Below are positions 1 through 9,128 of a stretch of DNA of 30,000 nt, piece by piece. The position numbers were made by a program, and so were the translations under genes. This stretch comes from Theodoxus fluviatilis (Eukaryota > Mollusca > Gastropoda > Cycloneritida > Neritidae). Position 1 is the first letter of the stretch; each line of letters opens with the position of its first letter. The notes beneath the pieces were generated by a model, which was not told where the DNA came from, ran no database searches, and saw only the letters and a program-made list of their open reading frames with translations. The stretch covers positions 55,001 to 85,000 of the forward strand of contig JAWQFJ010026730.1 of NCBI GenBank assembly GCA_034096865.1, in the 5' to 3' direction.

Positions 1-365
1 ATGCGCGCAATCGTGTGCGTGAGTGCGTGTGTGTGCATGTGTATGTGTGTGCGTGTGTGTATGTGTGTGTGCATATGTGTGTGCATGTGTGTGTATGTGT
101 GCGTGTATGTCTGCATGTGTGTGTGTGCGTGTGCGCGCGCACACGCGTGTGTGAGTGCATGTGTGTGTGTGCATGTGACTGTGTGCATGTGTGTGTGTAT
201 GTGTGTGTGTCTGTGTGTGTGTGTGTGCACGTGGTGTATGTGTGTTTGTGTATGTGCGTGTGTTTGCACGTGGGGGCGTTTGTGCGTGTGCGTGTGTGAG
301 TTCGTGCGTGTGCATGTGTGCGTGCATGTGTGTGTACGTGTGTGCGCGCGCACGCGTGAGCAAGA
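1..365. repeat. (TG)n/(TGCG)n microsatellite at the left edge
   Basis: Alternating purine-pyrimidine repeat, mostly TG with TGCG, TGCA and CGCG interruptions, running off the window edge. The stop-free frames across it encode only Cys/Val runs and are compositional artefacts. The CGCGCG-rich islands near 136-146 and 344-354 are the parts most likely to adopt Z-DNA. Confidence 0.97.
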
Positions 366-472
366 ATGTGCAATGCAACATTTGATCAGACCACCCTATC
401 TAGACTTAGATGCAGATTTGAACAACCCCAAGGGAACGGTGTGCGTGCTAGAGAGCAGTGACGACAACACCA

Positions 473-497
473 CCCCCACCCCCCCACCCCCACCCCC
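473..497. repeat. Four-run C tract (G4/i-motif candidate)
   Basis: Four C runs (473-477, 479-485, 487-491, 493-497) are separated by single A bases. The minus strand therefore has four G runs with 1-nt loops, a textbook arrangement for a stable G-quadruplex, and the plus strand could form an i-motif. Confidence 0.85.
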
Positions 498-525
498 TGC
501 TCAAGAGGTAGGGGCACAGCATTGA

Positions 526-1249
526 GGCCACGTTCCAGGGTGACACGGGCTTGCCAATGAATTTTCTACTCGTGGTGATGTAGACCGCAGTTCGAAGCCG
601 CTGTCTCGGAGCAAACACGCTCGAGGTCAGGACAGAACCACCTGATCTATGCGCTCTCTCGGCAAATATTTGCAGCCTTCTTTGGATCCTTGCCTTTGCG
701 AGCGGAAAATTCCTATCTTTGTTTCAAACAGTGTACGAGGCTACGTCTTTTCACACATCAGCAATGTCATGTTTCGATAAACACGCTTCCTTTGTAGGGA
801 AGTGGAGGACTTGTGTACAGAATGTGCGAATTAATAGCGTCATCAATCATGTTGTGACGACTTGTCGCAGTAAGGAGTTTTAGTTCAAGACTCTTTTACA
901 GTTCAATAAATGTTGGGCCGCTTTGTTTCGCTCGTCAGCCTTGCTGCCCTAGTTGTTGACGGATTCTCGTTAGATCTGGTTTTCAGCCGACACCGAATCG
1001 ATCACTCACCCAACTACAATTACCACCTTAGCCAATACTGCTGTCGCCAACACTATCAATGAAACAGCAGCATACAATTTCCACAGCTATGATCATTACC
1101 TCTACTCCATAACGATTTTCTCAAGGGCGGTAGGGAGTACAAAGAAGCCTGCACTCTTCTACCAAAGTCGCAGTAACAGCAAGCTAAAGCTGCCTGGATA
1201 ACGAGCTCAGACAAGCAAGCTTTTTGCGCAAGAATTCTTTGAACGCATT
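526..1249. other. Gene-free stretch, nothing recognised
   Basis: Mixed-composition sequence with frequent stops in all frames. A 14-nt word CCGAATCGATCACT near 994 recurs near 12385, which may be a trace of another dispersed repeat. I see no promoter, RNA gene or exon I can support. Confidence 0.6.
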
Positions 1250-1379
1250 GGGCGCGTTTGTTAGACAAGTAGCTCGCCTCAATGGCTAGTCGAGGGCGAG
1301 CGAGACGCACCTACGGCTAATTATCGAGAAACCTAGGCAACGCCTGGCCCTCGAGATCCTACGCCTAAGAAACGCGCTC
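1250..1379. mobile_element. Short deletion derivative of an inverted-repeat (MITE-like) element
   Basis: The left end GGGCGCGTTTGTT and the right end AAACGCGCTC are near inverted repeats. The left half (GGCTAGTCGAGGGCGAG) matches 3311-3330. The right half (AACGCCTGGCCCTCGAGAT) matches the inside of the right end of the longer copy at 3265-3992. The middle of the long copy is missing, so this looks like an internally deleted, non-autonomous member of the same family. No target-site duplication is apparent. Confidence 0.5.
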
Positions 1380-1471
1380 ACTGTGAGGGCGTGCTCTAGT
1401 GTCACACGCAAACTTTCTTTGCCTTTCGCGAGTCGCTCTGCCTGGAGTCACCCTATTAGTACCCCCCGCGG

Positions 1472-1735
1472 AGAAGATTATGTTTTACTCTCTGTTTGCT
1501 AATTAATTATTTAATTAGTTATTCAACAAAATAACTCAAAAATTTCACGAATAATTCTGATAAAATTTGGTGGAAGGTCAGGGTTTTACCACAGAAACAA
1601 CCCTTTAAATGTTGGAGCTTATCTGTTATCTCGTTTTGGAATTACACGAATCAAGGGGGATTTTATCACGCATCAACAAGTTGATGACGTCAAACTATTG
1701 ATGCCGTCGGCCTATGCGTTCTGCAAGAGATAATG
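1472..1735 (+). repeat. Dispersed repeat, copy 1, carrying a TGACGTCA palindrome
   Basis: About 260 bp aligns with the reverse complement of 10915-11163, with shared blocks TATGTTTTAC, AAATAACTCAAAAA, GTTTTGGAATT and TTGATGACGTCAAAC. The palindrome TGACGTCA at 1685-1692 matches a full CRE (CREB/ATF site) and is present in both copies. There is no coding capacity. The superfamily is unknown to me. Confidence 0.65.
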
Positions 1736-2006
1736 CTAGTTGGCTCGGCGCTAACATGAACTCAAGTTCGTAGCATCAGGCCTGGCTAGCAGAAAATCCT
1801 GCCTGAATTACTTATACGGGCCATGGAGGAGCAGTTGCGGTTTCCTCGGTGGAGGTTTACGCTGTCCGAGTGCTATCTAGTTTATCATTGAAACGATGAA
1901 AATCACGTGCAGCGGTACGAAACAATCGAGTACGTGTGGGTATTTCTGGAGCAAACGCACAGCGCATCATGCACTTGTAGGCCGTTCACTATAGCTAGCG
2001 CTCGAT
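1736..2006. other. Gene-free spacer
   Basis: Unique-looking sequence between two repeats; nothing recognised. Confidence 0.5.
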
Positions 2007-2470
2007 CATTCTAGTTCACTAGAGACTTCGCATACCGGCGAAAGTGTCTCTAGCCCAGTTGACATCACATGATGGAAGGTTTTCGTCCGAGATATGCAAA
2101 TGAAGGTTACACGAGAGGCTTGTGGGATAGTCGATCTGCTCCCTGACATACGCCGTTAAAGTAGTTCTAAGGCTTCCTTTTTTGTTTGTGAGACAAGTTT
2201 AGATCTGTAGCCATTAGTTCTAAGACTATTTCGCACAAAACTCTTAACTTACTCTTGTTGAGGCAATAAACAAGCGTTTATCAGATTAACAAAATGTTTG
2301 CGTTGAAATGGAAACAACTTTGACATCTGAATGATTTCTGTAGAAAGTGGAAGGAAAAAAGTATCAGAATGAACTATTTTGGGCGCAATGCTGTAATGCG
2401 AAGGGTCAAGTCTATTACGCATTCATTGCGAACTGTGCCAGAGTCAATACTGACTCGGGTTCTCATAATG
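2007..2470 (+). mobile_element. Miniature transposon with 9-bp TSD family, copy 1
   Basis: A 464-bp non-coding element homologous along its length to 20104-20520 and, inverted, to 17775-18197. It begins CATTCTAGTTCACTAG and ends GGGTTCTCATAATG, so the termini are short inverted repeats of CATTCT type. Both ends fold: CTAGAGACTTCGC near 2021 pairs with GCGAAAGTGTCTCTAG, and GAGTCAATACTGACTC near 2441 is a small perfect hairpin. The flanking 9-mers gcgctcgat (1998-2006) and acgctaaat (2471-2479) match at 6 of 9 positions, consistent with a decayed target-site duplication. A 9-bp TSD would fit Mutator-like or Merlin-like elements; the family is not proven. Confidence 0.75.
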
Positions 2471-2539
2471 ACGCTAAATAGCAAACTGGGCTCTTGTATC
2501 TTGATCGCGAAGCACCTTTGAGCGCTCGATAGTCCGCCA

Positions 2540-2745
2540 CGGAGGCGTTACATGGGCACATTCAAAATGGCAGCTTTTGAAGAAGTGAAGGAAAGTACCA
2601 TAAAAATGTGCGCAGTGTGGGAGACGTTCCCACCTGCGATTAGCGTGGGACAGACAGGAAAAATGTAGGATCACAGGCGGGGATTTAACCCGCAACCTTT
2701 CGGTTAGCGCCCGAAGTGCTCTACCAGCTGAGCTACAACGGTCCG
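2540..2745 (-). mobile_element. tRNA-headed SINE-like element (or tRNA pseudogene)
   Basis: Read on the minus strand, 2745-2677 looks like a tRNA. It has the A-box-like word TAGCTCAGCTGGTAGAGC, an anticodon stem TTCGG/CCGAA and a T arm GCGGG-TTAAATC-CCCGC. It is not a functional tRNA. There is one extra base between D stem and anticodon stem, position 33 of the loop is C instead of U, the invariant C of the T loop is A, and the acceptor strands (ACCGTTG and CTGTGAT) do not pair. That is typical of a tRNA-derived SINE head. A body of about 140 bp follows towards lower coordinates, with an unclear 3' end. It would be transcribed by RNA polymerase III from the internal A/B boxes if active. Confidence 0.6.
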
Positions 2746-2817
2746 TATTGTCTTCCCCTGTCTACACTGCCCTGTATCAGCGGCTGCTGTTGCGGTCTTA
2801 CATGCCCCGATATAGGC

Positions 2818-2818
<1 letters not shown>

Positions 2819-2874
<56 letters not shown>

Positions 2875-2890
2875 AGAGGGGGGGGGGGGA
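2819..2890. repeat. (AT)n microsatellite followed by a poly-G run
   Basis: About 26 AT units followed by AAAGAGA and 12 G. It adjoins the tRNA-like element. Confidence 0.95.
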
Positions 2891-3264
2891 GGAAAGAATG
2901 ACTGCTATGAAATAATTGCTTGTCAAGATAAAAGCAAGTACTTAAATAACGAAACTATACTAAAGGGAGGTAACTCTCCAGCCAACGTCTGCCCTTTGTT
3001 TTGGTTGGTTCAACGTCTTCAAGGGCGAATCGCTGCATGTCGGCACTGTCGTTTCGACATCTTCCTCCACTCGAGCGGTGCCAAGCCTGGCGGCCTTCTT
3101 TTTGCGCAGCTGCACTGCGTGTCACCCCCGGCATCCTCGAGGTGTGACTGAAGCGCTGGTTCGCCCAGGTCATCGACATCAACACTCCGCGATAGTCAGA
3201 ACGCATCCCGGGAGCCACCTTGGTTAACGCGAGATGAACTACTCGATAAACAATGACTTGTGAG
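2891..3264. other. Gene-free stretch with an open minus-strand frame
   Basis: A minus-strand frame is open for about 130 codons here (3356-2955), with ordinary composition but no domain I recognise and no second copy to test conservation. The word AAAGGGAGGTAACTCT at 2962-2977 recurs, with one change, at 13423-13437. I treat the frame as probably fortuitous. Confidence 0.4.
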
Positions 3265-3992
3265 GGGCGCGTTTGTTTGGCCCAAAATCTCGATATTCTC
3301 CCTGAATGGCTACTCGAGGGCGAGTGAGACGCTGCTACAGCTAGAAAAACGGCCAATCATCAACTGGCAAGGCGGAAAAACATGGCTGCGTCCTGGCGCC
3401 AGAGTCGTTGAAGAAGTTGCCGATAGACGAAATAACTGACGATTCACATATCACATCAGTTTTTCACTTCATAGAACACACCATGGTGTCATATCGAAAT
3501 GGCACGGGAACTTTTTCAAGGAAAAAAAGCAACCCGCGTTCAACTATAGACAATTTTGTCGAAAATGTTAGGCCTCGATTCATATCGATCAATTCAAGGG
3601 ACATAATTCATAGAGCGTACTTATACGGTGTTCCGTGTTTGCAAGCGATAAAAACATTTTCGGCAGTGTATGTCCAGAAATAACATATACACGTACTCCT
3701 CAATATATACAAATGAACACTCAAACAGCAAATACTTCCGTGTACGTACACTTTTCCAGTCTCGGACCCTGAGAAGCCCATTACAGACACTGTTATCTCC
3801 GAACACCAGCCCAACTCGCACTGTCCCCGCCATTTTGGCTCATCCGGGTCACTGCAGCGGGAAGCATCGAGGGAGCTCCGGACCTCCCTCGGCCTCCCGC
3901 CTTCACGGCGAGTGTGTCCTTATGAGCGAGGAACGTAGGAAACGCCTAGCCCTCGCGATTCTCTCGAGATTTTGGGCCAAACAAACGCGCCC
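3265..3992. mobile_element. Inverted-repeat-bounded element, long copy (about 730 bp)
   Basis: A 29-nt segment at 3265-3293 (GGGCGCGTTTGTTTGGCCCA and the following AAATCTCGA) is exactly inverted at 3964-3992. Imperfect pairing continues inward (CTCGAGGGCGAG against GCGAGGGCTAGG). Two short open frames (3408-3683 plus, 3608-3833 minus) show no recognisable domain, so a non-autonomous DNA transposon is the simplest reading. The 130-bp copy at 1250-1379 is a relative. The flanks (cttgtga and ttagattt) give no convincing target duplication. Confidence 0.6.
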
Positions 3993-4040
3993 TTAGATTT
4001 ACCGAGCGCTTTCCACAAGATTCGCAAACCAAGCATGATC

Positions 4041-4190
4041 TGTGAGAACGCTTGTTTGGGCTGGGATTCGCAGGAGTTCCATCGCGTCTCACTACGCGAT
4101 TCGTAAGAGGCCAATAGAAATAGCTAGGGAAGTCGAGACTTGACCTGCACTAACTCTAATCAGCTGGAGTGAGTTTCGGGGTCAATGGCC
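4041..4190 (-). mobile_element. SINE-like repeat, minus-strand copy with amplified head
   Basis: The reverse complement aligns with the plus-strand copies at 7948-8114 and 8572-8735. Shared blocks are AAGGCCATTGAC, CGAAACTCA, CAGCTGATTAGAG and TACGAATCGCGTAGTGAGAC. The 3' end (4041-4070) is diverged. The 5' head runs into a tandem array of 20-mers at 4185-4270 made of the head sequence itself. Confidence 0.6.
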
Positions 4191-4276
4191 TTTCATAACT
4201 TACAATGGCCTTTCATAACTTACAATGGCCTTTCATAACTTACAATGGCCTTTCATAACTTACAATGGCCGAAAGG
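4185..4276. repeat. 20-bp tandem repeat, 4 copies, plus GGCC-GAAA-GGCC hairpin
   Basis: ATGGCCTTTCATAACTTACA is repeated four times with no mismatch, then ends in ATGGCCGAAAGGCC, a hairpin with a GAAA loop. The reverse complement of the unit, GTAAGTTATGAAAGGCCATT, lines up with the 5' head of the SINE-like repeat (GTAGGCTATGCAAGGCCATT in the copy starting near 7948). Confidence 0.9.
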
Positions 4277-4284
4277 CCGTATAA

Positions 4285-4372
4285 CTCCATTCGTTCATCA
4301 GTTCTTTCATTCGTTCATTCAGTCGTTTTTCGATAATTCGTTCATTCATTCGTTCATTCATTCCTCCCTTTC
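4285..4372. repeat. (TTCA/TTCG)n tetranucleotide repeat
   Basis: Irregular ATTCGTTC/ATTCATTC units. Confidence 0.85.
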
Positions 4373-4450
4373 ATTCTTTATTAATTCAGTATGATTTAAA
4401 GCCCTTGGTACATGTCATGTACCTCCTTGAGAGTACTACAGAGGAACTGT

Positions 4451-4555
4451 ACGAGTGAGTGAGCGAGCGAGCGAGGGACAGACAGACTGATGGATGGATG
4501 GACGGATTAATCGATTCATTCATTGATTCATTAATTAATTCATTCATTGATATAC
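4451..4555. repeat. Mixed tetranucleotide repeat
   Basis: GAGT, GAGC, GACA, TGGA and ATTC blocks run one after another, as in an old and degenerating tetranucleotide array. The minus-strand open frame over it is an artefact. Confidence 0.8.
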
Positions 4556-4764
4556 GATAAGGCTTAACTAGACTAAAAGAACATGCCGTTTGAGGCGTGT
4601 TATAACACGTGCTGATTATTTGCCGCAAGAGCAAATCCTTGCATGATGGCCCCTTAGAACCTAACTTACCGAGCTACTTTTGTTCAAGATTCTCCTTTAC
4701 GTCACAGTCATTAGCGGTATCTCCATTTGTTTGTGTGCTTCACTGGAGATAGATGGATTGGGAA

Positions 4765-4781
4765 GGGGGGGGGGGGGGGGG
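4765..4781. repeat. Poly-G run of 17
   Basis: Uninterrupted G homopolymer; its length is likely to be unstable and hard to sequence. Confidence 0.9.
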
Positions 4782-7410
4782 AATCCAGCGTGGTTTATAA
4801 TGAGTCCAGAGGCTTGCATAAGAGACTACAGCGTCATCGATTGGACGTGGCCTGTCGTGCGCTATTTCTTCTTCTTCTCCTTCTTCTTTATTTAAACAGA
4901 ATGCCATTCAATCTTCCTCCTTTGTTTGGTTCGGTTTCCCTTGCATAGTCGTGCGAGTGTAGTTCCGAGGTTTCGTGCTTTGCGTCAAGAGCGCTGGGCA
5001 GTGTGCGTTCAATACGGCGCGTGCGGTCTGACAGCACGCACCGGAAACAAACTTGGAGCGCTGCAGACGTGACTCTGATGGCGAGGACATGGACCCGAGA
5101 GAAGGACACGTACTCGCGAACTGGCTCGAGATGTTGCACGTGGAAGGACGTTGCCGTTACCCCTGGCAACAGCGACTACAGAATCAATGTCATGTCGCCC
5201 CTGTGACGGGTAATTCAACGTGAGACACTGTGGTTTCTTTCTTATATCGCGCATAGATAATGCCCATCGTGTTATTGAGCTTATTGACCGAGCGCTGCAG
5301 CAGGTCTCTACAAACAAGATGCAGCGAAGCAAATATGGATGCGGAAAAAAGAGCAGTCCTGCGTGCTCACTTCTGCAACGTATGTATCTTTTTGAGTTTC
5401 CTATGAGACTGCACGAAACATACATGCATTACTTGCAGATCTACTGCTCTCTTCATGTTGGAACTCTACGTATAGAACTTTGATTAAAACTATGCATAGT
5501 CATCAACGTATCTGATGCTCAGTTTTTCATGTGTTATCACCATGGGCCGTGCTTCTCATGAGCGAATCAGTTTCGGACACGTTATCTTTTTACTTCATCC
5601 CTACGAGAAATTATTGTGCTTGACACATAGACCCGATACCACTTGCTACACATCTGGCCCAGAGTGCTGCAAAACTGATCCATGGCTAGATGCATGTCAC
5701 TCTGGACAACAGTTGGTTAGACAGGTAATCTGTCGAGGCGCCTTCTCATAGAGCGCGTTTACCATTTAGACAGCAGCGGGTCACTGGGAAGATGATGATT
5801 GTTACCGTGATAGTCTTCAACGTTTTCTAATACAATGGGAGCTACGAGAGCCCCACTTTCGAATCGTCTGGATGTTAGACGCGGTTGTGGCCGCATCTTC
5901 TAAACTGTAGAGTCTGCTCAAGATATGCCATTATGGTATTAATACTAGCGTGATAAGTATGTGCACACACGAATGTGTATGTAAACTGTTTTTCATTGTC
6001 GTGGTATTGCAGACGAAAGTGCGTGTTTCAAGCGTACATCTTCCAACTATATGAAAAATAGTATTAACTCCTAAAGCACTAGTGCTTGCATCTTCACACA
6101 TCAGCGTCCACACTTAATGCTAATGTAAAGGTTTCTCTCGAAGTGCAAAGCTTTTGTATCGCTTTTTGTATGCCGTGGTTATCTCCTTTTTCTCATGCTG
6201 GGGTAGGCATCAGAACTCAGACGTTTTCTAGCACATACAACTGATCTTTATTTTCAGAGACTTCAAACTTTTTCCCGAACCACTTCTGTACGAGAACCGC
6301 TGCTGAAGGCCACGATAAAATTGCGTACTTTGCACATGCGCGGATTTCCCCCCAGCTTTTACGTAAGAGAGTTCGGCGCGATCATTCATCACGCTCCTCA
6401 GTCACGCGCTTCACGCGTGCCGGCTCTAGACGTATGCTGTGTGCTTGCTGTCGGCACTTGATCATGCTTGTTTGACCGATATCTCTATGAGGACTTCGAT
6501 GTCTGCTCTCAGCTGGAAGCTTCGCACGTTCCCCCTGGGCAAATGCACTCACTGACACGAACATCGCGGTCGGAGGCGCTATGCATAGATTCCCAGTCTC
6601 CCTTTAGCACAACGTGACTGATCATTCTTTCCTTTGTGGTCGTGAAAATCGATGATTTAGCGACTACACTACCCCAGTTCTCTGCTTGCAGCCCACTAGA
6701 AAATGTAGGCATGTGTCGGGTTGTTGTTGAGGTCTAGACACTGAAGCCGAGTTCGTGTTCCTATGCTGAAAGCGTTGGTATTGTGTCTGGTAGCCATGGT
6801 GTTGAAGAACTGCGAACAATGCATGCTGCAGTGCTGACAGAGCCACGCCCTGCTTTCTACAGGGATGGATTCAAAGCGATTCTACAAGCTAGCATATAGG
6901 AATCCAACAGTAATACACAAGAGGGGGTTGGGGAAACACGGCCTTACCACGACCGACTATGCGGCTTTTCTCTTTTCAAATATTGTTTCAAGTTAATGCG
7001 CTGTTCGATCTAAACCAGTAGTGAACATAGGCACAATGAAGCTGTCACCAATGTCGTGTTTTGCAAGTCATCTCAGATGCGTGCAACCAATATGGACTCG
7101 GTGATTTAGTAGAAGGAATAAGAGTTGACTCTTAAACTTCCGATTGGATTGAATTTCGTATGTTGGATTCCACCGAGAAGATAAACTTGTCGGCACCATG
7201 CTGCAATCAGTTGTACTCATATAATTATATGGTTAACCTTTTTATCGTTCACATTTAGATTTTGTCCGTTGACGTCGATCAAGATTTACACTCTGTCTCC
7301 GGTGTAGGAGAGTTAGATATATGCGATCTGACATCGGTTTCCCCAAACCACTGTAATCAACCCCCGGAAGTATGCAATGTGACTGCACAGATGCTGCCAA
7401 TTTATACTGA
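4782..7410. other. 2.6-kb gene-free stretch, nothing recognised
   Basis: No repeat copy, RNA gene or recognisable coding segment. The longest open frames (5009-5425 minus, 5220-5483 plus, 5515-5751 plus) overlap one another on opposite strands and show no domain or low-complexity signature. I found no second copy within the window, so this may be single-copy intergenic or intronic DNA. Confidence 0.5.
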
Positions 7411-7412
7411 CC

Positions 7413-7636
<224 letters not shown>

Positions 7637-7681
7637 CATATTTCCTCTCCTCGAGTGCGTGGAAGCAATATACTCTCTATG

Positions 7682-7833
<152 letters not shown>

Positions 7834-7947
7834 TTTCCTTTCCTCGAGTGCATGGGTGCAATGTACTCTTTATGTCTTACGAAGAAACCTGACGCCTTCA
7901 TTCCCCATCAACAAGAACGAATGAACGAACAAATGAATGAAGTTTTA

Positions 7948-8114
7948 AGGCTTGATAGTCTTTGTAGGCTATGCAAGGCCATTGACTACGAACATCAATA
8001 GAGCTGGTTAGAATAGAAGTAAAGCAAGCTTCGGTTTCTATTGTTACATAACCTTTACGAATCGCTGAGGGAGACCCGGTGGGTATATTCTTACTTCCAA
8101 TCCACAGGGGGGTC
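7948..8114 (+). mobile_element. SINE-like repeat, plus-strand copy 1
   Basis: About 165 bp. The head is GTAGGCTATGCAAGGCCATT, then an A-box-like word GAGCTGGTTAGA, then a 3' block GAATCGCTGAGGGAGACC followed by GGTGGGT...ACTTCC...ATCCAC...GGGGGGT. The family has six recognisable copies in this window on both strands. The A-box resemblance suggests Pol III transcription, but I find no clear B box. The long plus-strand frame across it is not conserved between copies. Confidence 0.65.
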
Positions 8115-8402
8115 ATCGACTAGAGAATCATTACAAAGATTGACACAGTCCCAAGTCAAACACTACATAGATTGTACTAAATCAGTTTTGTGTCAGCGAC
8201 TACCTTTTCTCCTACGTTGCAATTGTCGTTTTCTTTGCAAGCACTACATCTTACTGGCAACTCAATGTTATTGTGGATTGCACTCCTGTGCTAAGACAGC
8301 TTGCCTGACTCACTCAGCAGATATGTTTGTCCCTATGGAACGTGCTACAAGGAAATACAAACAGTTTGGTTTTATATAGAACGAGGAATGAAGTTATACT
8401 GT

Positions 8403-8571
8403 CTATGAGCCTTTGTACATGTAGGCCACTTGAGTCCATCGACCACTAACAATCACCAGATTTGGTTAAGATGGACAGAAAGTCGGGTAATGATTTCCCC
8501 TGTAATTCGTCTTTCACGAATTCCGTAGTGAGATGCAGTGGGTCTATTCTTACCCCCAACCCACAGGGGGT
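8403..8571 (+). mobile_element. SINE-like repeat, plus-strand copy 2
   Basis: Most diverged in its middle, but it ends with the clearest form of the 3' block. There GTGGGT (8538-8543), ACCCCC (8552-8557), ACCCAC (8559-8564) and GGGGGT (8566-8571) are interleaved complements. It abuts copy 3 directly, giving a head-to-tail pair. Confidence 0.6.
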
Positions 8572-8735
8572 GGCAGCCTGTGTAGGCTATGTAAGGCCAT
8601 TATCACGAAACTCAACAGAGCTGGTTAGAGCTACACCAAGCCCAATCTCGATTTAAAACCCAAATTGTCAGCCTTTTGCGAATGGCGAAGGGAGACGCGG
8701 TGGATCAATTCCTACCCCCGACCCACAGGGGAACT
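8572..8735 (+). mobile_element. SINE-like repeat, plus-strand copy 3
   Basis: Head TGTAGGCTATGTAAGGCCAT, then CAGAGCTGGTTAGAGCTACA, then GAAGGGAGACGCGGTGG and CCCCCGACCCACAGGGG. It begins exactly where copy 2 ends. Confidence 0.7.
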
Positions 8736-8782
8736 TTGTGCAGAAAACACAGCGTGGAATGAATGGTAGTGTCATATCCCAC

Positions 8783-9128
8783 ACCGTAGGGTATCCTAAA
8801 ACGTAGACCGTGACCTACTTGCATATTATTAACATGACGAATATGGGTTTTCATCGTTTTCTTTCACCTTATTATCCGATCAAATGGTACTTTCCTCTAG
8901 AAATTAAACATTACACAATCACACGCTGCAAAGACAAAAATCTTTGGGTCCGAGATTTCATAAAACGCTCACCGTTACAACCGGCTAATCACAGTTAAGA
9001 TAACAAGAGGAGGCGGGGGTAAAGTCACCTCTGCGGGGCATTGTCCAATCACAAGATTTGGCGGGTGAACACGTCATGTTAATAATATGCAAGTAGGTCA
9101 CGCTCTACGTTTTAGGATACTCTACGGT
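8783..9128. mobile_element. MITE with 57-bp terminal inverted repeats
   Basis: 8783-8839 and 9072-9128 are inverted copies with two mismatches by eye (55 of 57). The ends read ACCGTAG(G/A)GTATCCTAA, and the inner part includes CCTACTTGCATATTATTAAC. The interior of about 230 bp has no meaningful coding frame. I see no target-site duplication, and the superfamily is unassigned. The high arm identity suggests a fairly recent insertion. Confidence 0.85.

Noticed and set aside
1..525. 174-codon Cys/Val-rich open frame
   Set aside because: Produced by the TG repeat; every frame across such DNA is open and gives the same low-complexity peptide.
2677..2745. Functional tRNA gene
   Set aside because: Acceptor strands do not pair, the anticodon loop has C at position 33, and the T loop lacks its invariant C.
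2955..3356. 133-codon minus-strand frame as a gene
   Set aside because: No domain, no second copy, and its start overlaps the inverted-repeat end of a transposon.
4185..4270. CRISPR-like array
   Set aside because: Direct 20-mers have no spacers between them, and the context is eukaryotic.
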